From AP-15 sp963747735 (GTDB lineage Bacteria > Pseudomonadota > Alphaproteobacteria > ATCC43930 > CGMCC-115725), in the NCBI GenBank assembly GCA_963747735.1, contig CAVVGE010000019.1:310001-374000 (forward strand): a stretch of DNA of 64,000 nucleotides. The letters are read 5' to 3'. A model generated the notes under the pieces. That model was not told where the DNA came from. It searched no databases and saw only the letters and a list, made by a program, of their open reading frames with translations. Of this stretch, positions 53,729 to 62,648 are shown in pieces. Numbering within the stretch: the first letter of the stretch is position 1; each line of letters starts with the position of its first letter. The position numbers and the translations under genes are program-made.

Positions 53729-54648
53729 CGCACCAGATCGGCGAGGGTGACGGCGCCGACCATATGCCCCGCGGCGTCGCAGACCGGCAGGCGATCGGCA
53801 TGGCGTTCGGTCATCGCCGACAGCGCGTCGCGCAACGACATGTCGAGCCCGACCGGCGGGCCCCCGGCGGTTTCACCGCGGCGAACCCGCTCTGCGACCC
53901 GGCGCACCGACAAGAGCTTTAGCCCGAGCCCTTGATGGCCGACGAAATCGCGAACAAAATCATTGGCCGGATGCTGGAGAATCTCGAGCGGGGTGCCGAG
54001 CTGGGCGATCCGGCCGTCATTCATCACCGCGATCCGGGTGGCCAGCCGCAGCGCCTCGTCGATGTCGTGCGTGACAAACACGACCGTCTTGCTGGTCCGC
54101 CGCTGGATCGCGGCGAGCTCCCCTTGCAATGTGTCGCGAGTGATCGGATCGACGGCGGCGAAGGGCTCGTCCATCAGCAGCAGCTCCGGGTCGGCGGCGA
54201 GCGCGCGGGCGACCCCGACGCGCTGCTGCTCGCCCCCGGACAGCTGATGCGGATATTTGTCGCGATAATTTCGCGGGTCGAGGCGGAACAATTCGAGGAG
54301 CTCGGCCACCCGGTCGCGCACCCGGGCGGGCGGCCATCTTAAAAGCCGCGGCACGGTGGCGATGTTGTCCGCCACATTCCAATGCGGAAAGAGCCCGATC
54401 GACTGGATCGCATAGCCGATCCGCCGGCGCAGCGCTTCGGCCGGGATGCGCGCCACATCCTCGCCGCCGACCCGAATGACGCCCTGATCGGCGGCGATCA
54501 GCCGGTTGATCATACGCAGCGTCGTCGATTTGCCGCAGCCCGACGAGCCGAGCAGCACGCAGAATTCGCCGGCCGGGACGGCGAGCGACAATTGATCGAC
54601 GACCGCGCGGTCGCCGTAGCGCTTGGTCACAGCCTCGATCTCGATCAT
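53725..54648 (-). CDS. yehX: ABC transporter ATPase with CBS domain, YehX/OpuCA-like
   Basis: A 307-residue ATPase. Walker A LGSSGCGKST (33-42), Q-loop AIQSIGLFPHW, signature LSGGEQQ (136-142), Walker B LLLMDEP (156-162) and H-loop VFVTHDIDEAL are intact. The C-terminus has a CBS motif (LRDALSAMTERHADRLPV; GAVTLADLV), which in OpuA-type ATPases senses ionic strength. 4-bp overlaps join it to both permease genes. Confidence 0.93.
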   Translation of the reverse strand: MIEIEAVTKRYGDRAVVDQLSLAVPAGEFCVLLGSSGCGKSTTLRMINRLIAADQGVIRVGGEDVARIPAEALRRRIGYAIQSIGLFPHWNVADNIATVPRLLRWPPARVRDRVAELLELFRLDPRNYRDKYPHQLSGGEQQRVGVARALAADPELLLMDEPFAAVDPITRDTLQGELAAIQRRTSKTVVFVTHDIDEALRLATRIAVMNDGRIAQLGTPLEILQHPANDFVRDFVGHQGLGLKLLSVRRVAERVRRGETAGGPPVGLDMSLRDALSAMTERHADRLPVCDAAGHMVGAVTLADLVR

Positions 54649-55838
54649 GGGCGACCCGGCCGGGGCAATGCCGCCACCAGCATTTGCAGCAGGAAATCGA
54701 CGGCGAGCGCCAGAAAGATCGCCGGCAACGCGCCGAGCAGGACGAGATCGACCGCGTATTGGCCGAGCCCCTCGAAGACAAAGGTGCCGAGCCCGCCTGC
54801 ACCGATCAGCGCGGCGACGACGGCGAGGCCGATCGCCTGCACGACGACGATGCGCAATCCGGCGAGCAGGACCGGGGTGGCGAGAGGCAGCTCGACACGC
54901 CACAAGATCTGCCGGCGCCCGAGACCCATGCCGCGCGCCGCCTCGACCACGGCCGGATCGACCCCGACGATGCCGGCATTGGTGTTGCGCACCACCGGCA
55001 GCAATGCGTAGAGCACCAGCGCGATAATTGCCGGCGCCATGCCGATGCCGCCGATCCCGAGCGCCGCCACCCACGGCAGCGCCGCCGCCAAGGCCGAGAG
55101 CGGTGCTATCAGCAGGCCGAAGAGCGCGATCGACGGGACCGTCTGCAACAGGTTGAGGACGGCGAAAAGCGGGCCGCGCCAACCCGGGCACCGCGCCGCG
55201 ACGACGCCGAGCGGAAAGCCGATCGCCAATGCCGGCCCGACCGCCGCCGCGACCAGCACGACGTGGCGAAGGAGCGCCTCGGCGAACAGCCGGCGCCGGC
55301 TCGCGTATTCACGGGCCAAGGACAGCGCGTCGAACGCGCCGGCCACCGCCATCAGCACGATGACGCCGACAATCGTTGCCGCCACGGCGAGCTTTAGCGC
55401 GGGTCCGGCACCGAGCCGCTGCAGCGCATCGCCGACCGCCAGGACGCCGCAGGCAGCGAGCACCCAGAACGCGGCACCGAGCGATACCCGCGCCGCCGGC
55501 GCCCCGGTGGTGGCGAGCGACCGCGCCGCCTCTCCCGCCGCCGCCAGCGTGAGCAGCAGCAGCGCGCTGCCCAAGACCGCTGCTATCGTGTGCTGCGCTC
55601 GCCCCGGCCGCGCCAGGGAAGCTGCCAGCAGCAGCGCGACAAGAGCGGCAATGCCGATGGTCGAGAGTGTCGGAACGGCTTGCCATAGCGCGATCGGCCG
55701 GCCCGAAACGAGCCGGTTCGGCGCCACGCCGACAAAGCCGCCGGCGACGGTCGCCGCAGCCCCGGCAACAGCCAATGTCAACGACACGGGGTTGCCGATG
55801 GCGGCCGGCCATGCGCGAGCGAGCGCCCGGGCGGTCAC
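54645..55838 (-). CDS. yehY: ABC transporter permease with extended N-terminus, YehY-like
   Basis: A 397-residue permease. Residues about 1-165 add extra hydrophobic helices before the transport domain (VVEAARGMGLGRRQILWRVE is the EAA loop). The length is close to YehY (385) and unlike the 248-residue partner, which supports the yehZYXW assignment. It is coupled to the SBP and ATPase genes by 4-bp overlaps. Confidence 0.88.
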   Translation of the reverse strand: MTARALARAWPAAIGNPVSLTLAVAGAAATVAGGFVGVAPNRLVSGRPIALWQAVPTLSTIGIAALVALLLAASLARPGRAQHTIAAVLGSALLLLTLAAAGEAARSLATTGAPAARVSLGAAFWVLAACGVLAVGDALQRLGAGPALKLAVAATIVGVIVLMAVAGAFDALSLAREYASRRRLFAEALLRHVVLVAAAVGPALAIGFPLGVVAARCPGWRGPLFAVLNLLQTVPSIALFGLLIAPLSALAAALPWVAALGIGGIGMAPAIIALVLYALLPVVRNTNAGIVGVDPAVVEAARGMGLGRRQILWRVELPLATPVLLAGLRIVVVQAIGLAVVAALIGAGGLGTFVFEGLGQYAVDLVLLGALPAIFLALAVDFLLQMLVAALPRPGRP

Positions 55839-56746
55839 CGCAGAAAATGCTTTGCTTTGAGATAGTCGGTGGCGACCGCGCCGGCATCCTTGCCGTCCAC
55901 GGCAATCGCCGCGTTCAGCCGCTGCAGCGTGTCGATCGTCAGCGTCGCAAAGACCGGGTCCAGGGTTTTTGCAATTTCCGGATGGCGCGCCAGCACGGCT
56001 TCGCGCACCACCGGCGCCGGCGCATAGACGATCTGGGCGCCCTTGTCGTCGGTAAGCGCCACGAGGCCGAGCGCCGCCACCGCGCCGTCGGTGCTGTAGG
56101 CCATCGCCGCGTTGACCCCCGACATGCCTTCGGCCGCCGCGCGCAACGTCGCCGAGGTGTTGCCGCCGACAAGGGTCAGAAGCTGGCCGTCAGACAAGCG
56201 GAAATCGTAGGTCGCTTCGAATGCCGGCAAGGCTGCCGGGCTGTCGACAAACTCGACCGAAGCGGCGAGCACGACATCGCCGCCGCCCCGCACATAGCGG
56301 GCGAAATCTTCCATCGTCGCGAGATTGCCGCGCTGGGCGAGGCCGCGCCGCACCGCGATCGCCCAGGTATTGTTGGCCGGCGCCGGGGCCAGCCAGACCA
56401 GGCGGTTTTTCTCGCGGTCGAGCTTCGCGACGAGGGCGGCACCCTTGGCCCAGCTCCGCCATGCCGGGTCGCTTTCCAGGTGAAAGAACGAAGCGCCGTT
56501 GCCGGTGTATTCGGGGTAGATGTCGATCTGCCCGGCGAGAATGGCGGCGCGCACGATATTGGTCGGGCCGAGCTGGATTTTGTTCTGCGTCGCCATGCCG
56601 TGCGCTTCCAGCACTCGCAGGATCATGTTGCCGAGCAGCGCTCCCTCGGTGTCGATCTTGGAGGCGACGACGATCTTGTCCTGCGCTTGCACTGTGATCG
56701 GCAGCACGCCGAGAGCGAAGACGGCGGCGCAGAGCCAGCCCTTCAT
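55835..56746 (-). CDS. yehZ: Osmolyte ABC transporter substrate-binding protein, YehZ/OsmF-like
   Basis: A 303-residue periplasmic protein. The start MKGWLCAAVFALGVLPITVQ ends in a clear signal peptide (AQA). OpuAC features: IVVASKIDTEGALLGNMILR, QIDIYPEYTGNGASFFHLES and LVALTDDKGAQIVYAPAPVV. It belongs to the quaternary-amine binding family; aromatic cage residues cannot be placed with confidence. It overlaps the aminotransferase gene by 4 bases. Confidence 0.9.
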   Translation of the reverse strand: MKGWLCAAVFALGVLPITVQAQDKIVVASKIDTEGALLGNMILRVLEAHGMATQNKIQLGPTNIVRAAILAGQIDIYPEYTGNGASFFHLESDPAWRSWAKGAALVAKLDREKNRLVWLAPAPANNTWAIAVRRGLAQRGNLATMEDFARYVRGGGDVVLAASVEFVDSPAALPAFEATYDFRLSDGQLLTLVGGNTSATLRAAAEGMSGVNAAMAYSTDGAVAALGLVALTDDKGAQIVYAPAPVVREAVLARHPEIAKTLDPVFATLTIDTLQRLNAAIAVDGKDAGAVATDYLKAKHFLR

Positions 56747-57912
56747 CGGCCGCCTATGTCGCCACGGCGCGGCAGCCACGCGGTGAGACGCCGGGCGGCC
56801 TCGGCGATGTCCCGGGTCGCGCCGGCAAACGAGATGCGCACCCAGCCGCCGCCGCCAAGCGGGTCGAAATCGAGGCCCGGGGTGATCGCGACATCGGTTT
56901 CGGCCAACAGCCGGCGGCACCAGGCTTCGCTGTCGCCGCTCAATTCCGAGATATCGACATAGAGATAAAAAGCGCCCTCGGCCGGGGCGGACCGCGTCAG
57001 CCCGGCGTCCGAGAGCGCGCGCGCCAAGGTGTCGCGGTTGGCGCGGTAGCGCGCGACATGGGCGTCGAGCTCGACGCGGCAACCGAACGCCGAGACCGCG
57101 GCGAGCTGCGCCAAGGCCGGTGGCGAGATATAAAAATTCTGTGCCAGGCACTCGACCGAGCGCCGCAGCTCGGGCGGCACCAGCATCCAGCCGAGCCGCC
57201 AGCCGGTCATGCAATAATATTTCGAGAACGAGTTGACGACGATCGCCTCGGGCGCGAGGGCGCGGGCGGTCTGCGCGGGCGCCTCGTAGGTGATGCCGTG
57301 ATAGATCTCGTCCGAGATCAGGCGGATGCCATGGTCATGGCACCAGGCGGCGAGCCGGGCGAGCTGCGACGCGGCGATCATGGTGCCGGTCGGGTTGGCT
57401 GGGCTGGCGACGACGAGACCGTCGATTGGGCCGAGATCGGCTAGGATTTCGGGCGTGGGCTGGTAATGCGCGTTCGCGCCGACCGCGATCGGCACCGGCT
57501 CGATGCCGAGCGCGCTCAGGATGTTGCGGTAGGCCGGGTAGCCGGGCACCGCGAGGGCAACCCGGTCGCCCGCCTCGAACGCGGCGAGAAAGGCGAGCAA
57601 AAAGGCGGCCGAGGAGCCGGTGGTGACGACGACCTCGCCCGGCTCGACCGCGACACCGTATTGCTCCAGGTAATGTGCGGCGATCGCCTGTCGTAACGGG
57701 GCGATGCCGAGCGCGTCGGTATAGCCGATCAGCCCGTCGTCGAGGGCCCGCCGCGCGGCATCGCGCACCGCCGCGGGCGCCGGGCTGCCGGGCTGGCCGA
57801 CTTCGAGATGGATGACGGGCGCGCCCCCGGCCTCGCGCTCGCTCGCCGCGCGCAGCACATCCATCGCGATAAAAGGCGGGACCAGCCCGCGGCGGGACGG
57901 CTGCAAGCTCAT
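56743..57912 (-). CDS. PLP-dependent class I/II aminotransferase
   Basis: A 389-residue fold-type I aminotransferase. Motifs: GQPGSPAPAAVRDA, GSSAAFLLAFLAAFEAGDRV, VASPANPTGTMI, DEIYHGITYE and the Schiff-base lysine in NSFSKYYCMTGWRLGW (Lys231), then GGGGWVRISFAGA. The start at 57912 is preferred over an upstream frame to 58068 that overlaps the divergent FMN reductase. It leads the yehZYXW-type operon, so the transported compound may be an amino acid or a product derived from one; that is speculative. Confidence 0.9.
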   Translation of the reverse strand: MSLQPSRRGLVPPFIAMDVLRAASEREAGGAPVIHLEVGQPGSPAPAAVRDAARRALDDGLIGYTDALGIAPLRQAIAAHYLEQYGVAVEPGEVVVTTGSSAAFLLAFLAAFEAGDRVALAVPGYPAYRNILSALGIEPVPIAVGANAHYQPTPEILADLGPIDGLVVASPANPTGTMIAASQLARLAAWCHDHGIRLISDEIYHGITYEAPAQTARALAPEAIVVNSFSKYYCMTGWRLGWMLVPPELRRSVECLAQNFYISPPALAQLAAVSAFGCRVELDAHVARYRANRDTLARALSDAGLTRSAPAEGAFYLYVDISELSGDSEAWCRRLLAETDVAITPGLDFDPLGGGGWVRISFAGATRDIAEAARRLTAWLPRRGDIGGR

Positions 57913-58052
57913 CTTCGCCCGCGCCCGAGCATTTCGCAGCCCGTTGTCAATCGAAGCCTCCTCGACCGGCATCCTGCGCCGAGGAGGTTGCCATTGGCGA
58001 GCGGGTTTGGCTATGACGAGCGGCCGATGGCTGGCGAGAGGAAGCGGTCGCG

Positions 58053-58631
58053 ATGCCTGAAACGACACCGGTCCGCCTCATTGGGATGACCGGCAGCCTG
58101 CGCCTCGGCTCCTATTCGAACGCGGTCTTGGAGACGATGGCGGAGAAATTCGCCGGCCGGGCCGAGATTCGGATCTGGGATTTGCGGCCGATCCCACCCT
58201 ATGACCAGGATTTCGAGGGTGACAGCCGCCCGGCGCCGGTCAAGGAATTGCTGGCCGCAATCGACGCCGCCGATGGGGTCGTGCTGTGCGCGCCCGAGTT
58301 CAACCACAGCATCCCCGGCGTGCTGAAGAATGCCCTCGACTGGGCCTCGCGCCCGGCCTTCGCCTCCGTCATGGCCTATAAGCCGGTCGCGATCATGGCG
58401 ACCTCGCGCGGGCCGCTGGGCGGGGCACGCTGCCTCGAGCATATGCGCGTCGCCCTCGATTCGATGCTGTCGCGGGTCGTTGTCGCGCGCGAGGTGACGA
58501 TCACCGCGACCGCCGACAAGATCCGCGACGGCCGGCTCGTCGACGAGACCTCGCTCGGCTTTGCCTGCGCCGCGGTCGAAGCGCTGCTCGCCGAGATTCG
58601 CCTGTGGGCAATGGCGGCGAACGGCGCTTAG
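58053..58631 (+). CDS. NADPH-dependent FMN reductase
   Basis: A 192-residue flavodoxin-like reductase. IGMTGSLRLGSYSNAVL is the phosphate-binding loop and LCAPEFNHSIPGVLKNALDW the FMN ring-binding motif of this family. It could supply reduced flavin to the LLM monooxygenase elsewhere in the window. The next gene starts 11 bases later. Confidence 0.92.
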   Translation: MPETTPVRLIGMTGSLRLGSYSNAVLETMAEKFAGRAEIRIWDLRPIPPYDQDFEGDSRPAPVKELLAAIDAADGVVLCAPEFNHSIPGVLKNALDWASRPAFASVMAYKPVAIMATSRGPLGGARCLEHMRVALDSMLSRVVVAREVTITATADKIRDGRLVDETSLGFACAAVEALLAEIRLWAMAANGA

Positions 58632-58642
58632 GGGGCGTCACG

Positions 58643-59443
58643 ATGTCCGAAGAACAGAGCGCGGTGCACTGCGAGATCGACGCACGCGGGGTCGCGGCGG
58701 TGACGCTCAACCGACCCACGGTCGGCAACGCCTATGACGGCGCGCTGATCGACGGGCTGATCGCGACCTTTGCCCGCCTGGCGCGCGAGCCCGGCCTGCG
58801 GTGCACGGTGCTGCGCGGCGCCGGGCGCCACTTCCAGCTCGGCGCCGACCTTGCCTTTCTGCGCCGGCTGGGTGCGGTGGCGGAGGCCGACAATTTCGAT
58901 TTTTCACGCCGCACGCTGGCCGCGATCGAAGGCTTGCAACATTTCCCGCGCCCGACCGTGGCGGTGATCCATGGCGGCTGTTTTGGCGGTGGGGTCGGGA
59001 TCGCTGCCGCCTGCGATATCGTGATCGCCGCCGAGGATGCGGTCTTTGCGATCAGCGAGGTGCGCTGGGGCATCACCGCGGCGCCGGTGATCCCGCTGCT
59101 CACCCGCCGCCTCGGGCCGCGGGCATTGGCACGATGGGCGCTGACCGGCGAGCGTTTCGGCGCCGCCGAGGCGCGGCGCATCGGGCTGGTCCACGAGCTC
59201 GTCCCGGCCGCAGAGCTGGAGAGCGCTGCCGCGCACGTCGTCGATAATCTGCTGATGGCGGCACCGGAAGCGGCGGCGATGACCAAGGCGCTCGTCGCCG
59301 AAGCGGTCGAGACGCCCGACACCCCGGGGTTTCGTGACCGGCTCGCCAGCGAAGGTGCCGCCCGCCGCCGCCTGCCGGAAGCCGCCGAGGGTCTCGCCAG
59401 CTTTGCCGAAAAGCGCCCTCCCGCCTGGTATCCCGGCGGGTGA
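58643..59443 (+). CDS. Enoyl-CoA hydratase/isomerase family protein
   Basis: A 266-residue crotonase-fold protein. The start at 58643 follows AGGGGGCG. AAVTLNRPTVGNAYDGAL, RHFQLGADLAFLRRL, VIHGGCFGGGVGIAAACDIV and FAISEVRWGITAAPVIPLL show the CoA-binding and oxyanion-hole segments. One catalytic Glu (ISEVRWG) is present, but the exact reaction is uncertain. It lies in a two-gene unit with the FMN reductase. Confidence 0.9.
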   Translation: MSEEQSAVHCEIDARGVAAVTLNRPTVGNAYDGALIDGLIATFARLAREPGLRCTVLRGAGRHFQLGADLAFLRRLGAVAEADNFDFSRRTLAAIEGLQHFPRPTVAVIHGGCFGGGVGIAAACDIVIAAEDAVFAISEVRWGITAAPVIPLLTRRLGPRALARWALTGERFGAAEARRIGLVHELVPAAELESAAAHVVDNLLMAAPEAAAMTKALVAEAVETPDTPGFRDRLASEGAARRRLPEAAEGLASFAEKRPPAWYPGG

Positions 59444-59489
59444 GGCCGTGCGGACCCGTGGATTTCTAGGCGGGGATTTTTAGGGATTT

Positions 59490-60128
59490 TTAGGCGGGGC
59501 TGGAGGCGGGCTTTTCGTTGACGCAGCGCAGGAGCCGCCAATAGCCGAACAGGTTGCTCGGCTGCACGTCACGGATCGACAGCCCGCTGACGCGGCGGAA
59601 CTCGTCAAACGAAAAATCGGGGTGGAAGCCGATATGACGGGCGAGGCGCGCAAGGCGCGCTTCGAGAAAGCGGGCCACCGGGTTCTCGCTGGCGAAATGG
59701 TTGACCACGATGATGGAGCCGCCGGGGAGGCACACCCTGCGCATTTCCGCGGCGAACCGGGCCGGGTTCGGGACCACCGAGGCGACATAGAGCGCCAGCA
59801 CCGCGTCAAAGGAATTATCGGCAAAGTCGAGGTTTTCGGCGTCCATCTCGTGCAGGCCGGCGACATGCGCGAGACCGAGCCGCGCCGTGCGGCCTCGCGC
59901 CTTTTCCAGCATCTCGGCCGAGACATCGATGCCGGTCACTTGCGAATCGCGCCGGAAATACGGGAGCGACAGCCCGGTGCCGACGCCGACTTCGAGGATC
60001 CGCTGCCCGGGCCGGTCGTTGGCAATGCCGACCGCCGCCTTGCGCCCAGGGTGAAACACCGGGCCGAAGACAATATCATAGGAGCCGGAGAATAGGCGGT
60101 AGGTGCGGATCGTGTCCTGCAAATCCAT
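59490..60128 (-). CDS. pmtA: PmtA-like phospholipid N-methyltransferase
   Basis: A 212-residue class I methyltransferase: YRLFSGSYDIVFGPVFHPGR at the N-terminus, ILEVGVGTGLSLPYFRRD (SAM motif), GIDVSAEMLEKARGR and ALYVASVVPNPARFAAEMRR. These are hallmarks of the Rhodobacter-type PmtA that makes phosphatidylcholine from phosphatidylethanolamine. It converges on the enoyl-CoA hydratase gene with a 46-base gap containing repeated GATTTTTAGG words. Confidence 0.82.
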   Translation of the reverse strand: MDLQDTIRTYRLFSGSYDIVFGPVFHPGRKAAVGIANDRPGQRILEVGVGTGLSLPYFRRDSQVTGIDVSAEMLEKARGRTARLGLAHVAGLHEMDAENLDFADNSFDAVLALYVASVVPNPARFAAEMRRVCLPGGSIIVVNHFASENPVARFLEARLARLARHIGFHPDFSFDEFRRVSGLSIRDVQPSNLFGYWRLLRCVNEKPASSPA

Positions 60129-60250
60129 CGGATCGCTCTCGCTTGATCGACCGGGCCGGAGGGGGCGTGGGGAGTATCAGGACATTTCTATCCCGGCGTG
60201 TCCACTGGCGCCACCCAATCCCTCCAATCCCCGCACACCCCGCCAACCGC

Positions 60251-60769
60251 TCAAATCAGGATGATCCGCTCCGCCTCCTGGCCTTTTTTGCCTTCGACCA
60301 CCTCGACCCGCACCCGCTGGCCGGGATCGAGGGTGGCGACCCCGCTGCGCCGCAATGCGGTGATATGGACGAATACGTCCTTGCTGCCGCCATCGGGCGC
60401 GACAAAGCCATAGCCCTTTTCCGGCTCGAACCATTTGACCACGCCCTCGACCGTCATCGCCCCGCGCGGCATGCGACGGTCGGTCGCGCCGACCATGGGA
60501 CCGGCGGTGCTGTCGTCGACATTCAAGATGTTGGTCACGAGCGGGCCTTTGGCCCCCTCGCCGATCTCGCAAGTCAGCGAGGCGCCTTCGCGCACATCGT
60601 CATAGCCGGCACGGCGCAGGACCGCCATCGGCAGAAACGCGTCCGACGAGCCGTCGGACGGGACGACGAACCCGAACCCTTTGCTGGCGTTGAACCACTT
60701 TACCTTCGCTTCGACGCGACGACCGGGGAGCGTGTCTTCGCGGAAGAAACCGGGGCGGCGGTCGTACAT
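60251..60769 (-). CDS. Protein with two cold-shock domains
   Basis: A 172-residue RNA/DNA-binding protein. The first CSD has VKWFNASKGFGFVVPSDG and DAFLPMAVLRRAG; the second has VKWFEPEKGYGFVAPDGG and DVFVHITALRRSG. Both carry RNP1; RNP2 is canonical (VFVHI) only in the second. AGAGGACAC precedes ATG 60769. Tandem-CSD proteins of about 170-200 aa are common in alphaproteobacteria and act as nucleic-acid chaperones. Confidence 0.93.
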   Translation of the reverse strand: MYDRRPGFFREDTLPGRRVEAKVKWFNASKGFGFVVPSDGSSDAFLPMAVLRRAGYDDVREGASLTCEIGEGAKGPLVTNILNVDDSTAGPMVGATDRRMPRGAMTVEGVVKWFEPEKGYGFVAPDGGSKDVFVHITALRRSGVATLDPGQRVRVEVVEGKKGQEAERIILI

Positions 60770-60883
60770 GTGTCCTCTAAACGAAGAATTGAATGCAGGC
60801 GAGCGCGTGAACGGCAAATTTTAACGCAGCTCGACCGCCCCGCGCCAGCCGTCATATCGCCCGATTGCCGCCCAATTTCCCGA

Positions 60884-61732
60884 TCAGCGGGAATAGGCCA
60901 CGAGGAGCTGGCTCTGCTCGCCCAAGCCTTCGACCGAAAGCCGCATCCGGTCGCCGGCACGCAGAAATTTGGGCGGCTTAAAGCCCATGCCGACCCCCGA
61001 CGGCGTCCCGGTCGGGATCACGTCGCCGGGCAAGAGGGTCAGGAATTGGCTGACATAGCTGACGATTTCGTCGACGCCGAAGATCAGGTCGGCGGTGTTG
61101 CTGTTCTGCCGCCGCTCGCCGTTGACCTCGGTCCACAAGGCGAGCTTGCCGGGGTCGGGAATTTCGTCGGCCGTCACGACCCAAGGGCCGGTCGGGCAGA
61201 AGGTGTCGGCGCTCTTGCCCTTGGTCCACTGCCCGAGGCGCTCGATCTGGTATTCGCGCTCGGACACGTCGTTGACGACGCAATAGCCGGCAACGTGCTT
61301 GCGCGCATCCGCCTGCGAGACATACCGCGCCACGCTGCCGATAACGATGCCGAGCTCGACCTCGTAATCGGTCTTTTGCGAGCCCTTCGGAATGATCACA
61401 TCGTCGTTCGGCCCGCAAATCGACGTAGGCGCCTTCATAAAAAAGATCGGCTCGGAGGGGATGGCGGCACCCGCCTCCTGCGCGTGCAGGCGGTAGTTGA
61501 GGCCGATCGCGACGATCTTGGAGATGTTGCCGACGCAGGGGCCGAGCCTGGGATTGCCGGAGACGAGCGGCAGGCTCGCCGGGTCGAGCCGGCGCAGCCG
61601 GTCGAGCGAGGCGGGTGCGAGCGCGGCGCCGTCGATGTCCCCGACCGTGCCGGAGAGGTCGCGGATTTTGCCGTCGCGGTCGAGCAGGCCGGGCTTTTCC
61701 CGACCGGCCGGGCCATAGCGCAAAAGCTTCAT
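60884..61732 (-). CDS. Fumarylacetoacetate hydrolase family protein
   Basis: A 282-residue FAH-fold metal-dependent C-C hydrolase. MKLLRYGPAGREKPGLLDRD, KIVAIGLNYRLHAQEAGAAI, DYEVELGIVIG (metal Glu pair), GYCVVNDVSEREYQ and LLPGDVIPTGTPSGVGMG are diagnostic. Its partner SDR gene lies 22 bases upstream. This pairing resembles the L-fuconate route, where an SDR makes 2,4-diketo-3-deoxy-L-fuconate and an FAH protein splits it to pyruvate and lactate; other diketo acids are equally possible. Confidence 0.9.
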   Translation of the reverse strand: MKLLRYGPAGREKPGLLDRDGKIRDLSGTVGDIDGAALAPASLDRLRRLDPASLPLVSGNPRLGPCVGNISKIVAIGLNYRLHAQEAGAAIPSEPIFFMKAPTSICGPNDDVIIPKGSQKTDYEVELGIVIGSVARYVSQADARKHVAGYCVVNDVSEREYQIERLGQWTKGKSADTFCPTGPWVVTADEIPDPGKLALWTEVNGERRQNSNTADLIFGVDEIVSYVSQFLTLLPGDVIPTGTPSGVGMGFKPPKFLRAGDRMRLSVEGLGEQSQLLVAYSR

Positions 61733-61754
61733 CGGAGCTGCCTCCCGTTTTGGG

Positions 61755-62510
61755 TCAAAGGGTAAAGCCGCCGTCGATCACATGGACGGCACCGGTGGTG
61801 AACGAGGATTCGTCGGAGGCGAGATAGACGGCAAGGGCCGCCACCTCCTCAGCGGTGCCGAGCCGGCCCAGAGGCTGGCGCTCGACAAAGGCGCGCCGCG
61901 CCGCCTCGCTGCCGCCGACGAGGCGCACGCCTTGGGCGGCGATCCGGTCGGCGAGCGACGGCGTCTCGATCGTCCCCGGGCAGATCGCGTTGCAGCGGAT
62001 GCCCTCTTTCACGAAATCGGCCGCCACCGATTTGGTCAGGCCGATCACCGCTGCCTTGGTCGCACCGTAAACGCAACGGTTTGGCGTCCCTTTGATCGAG
62101 GAGACGGTGGACGCCATGTTGATGATCGAGGCCCCGCCGCCGCGCTCCAGCATCTTTGGCAAAAACGCGCGGATCATCACGAACATCGAGCGGACATTGA
62201 TCGCAAAGGACGCGTCCCACTCGATCGGCAATGCATCGAGGATCGTGCCGTGATGGACAAAGCCGGCGCAATTGAACAAGACGTCGACCGGCCCGAGCTC
62301 GGCGGCAAGCGCGGCGAGCGCATCGTCTTCGGTCACGTCGAGGCGGCGGGTCGCGATCAATTGGTCGGCGAGCGAGGCGAGCTTGTCCTCGGCGATGTCG
62401 GTCGCCAGGACGCTGGCTCCCTCGGCGGCGAAGGCCAGCGCCGTCGCGCGGCCGATCCCCTGCCCCGCCGCCGTCACCAACGCCCGTTTGCCCGCGAGCC
62501 GTCCCGCCAT
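61755..62510 (-). CDS. Short-chain dehydrogenase/reductase (DHRS6-like, NAD-type)
   Basis: A 251-residue classical SDR. The coenzyme motif TAAGQGIGRA (13-22), Asp38 after beta-2 indicating NAD preference, NCAGF (80-84) and the catalytic Tyr148/Lys152 in VYGATKAAVIG are present, then CPGTIETPSLADRI. The sequence resembles DHRS6 and 2-keto-3-deoxy-L-fuconate dehydrogenases. A start 10 codons earlier (62540) is possible. It forms an operon with the FAH-family gene. Confidence 0.9.
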   Translation of the reverse strand: MAGRLAGKRALVTAAGQGIGRATALAFAAEGASVLATDIAEDKLASLADQLIATRRLDVTEDDALAALAAELGPVDVLFNCAGFVHHGTILDALPIEWDASFAINVRSMFVMIRAFLPKMLERGGGASIINMASTVSSIKGTPNRCVYGATKAAVIGLTKSVAADFVKEGIRCNAICPGTIETPSLADRIAAQGVRLVGGSEAARRAFVERQPLGRLGTAEEVAALAVYLASDESSFTTGAVHVIDGGFTL

Positions 62511-62648
62511 CCCGGCAAATTGCCATGCCGCTCGCCGCATTGCAAATTGTGGCGAGAGAAGACGTTAAAAGACGAGTCAAAGCAGGCTGTTGCAGAAGGC
62601 CGGACAGGGTGCGACATTTCGACCTGCTCAGCAGGACGGAGCGAGGAA

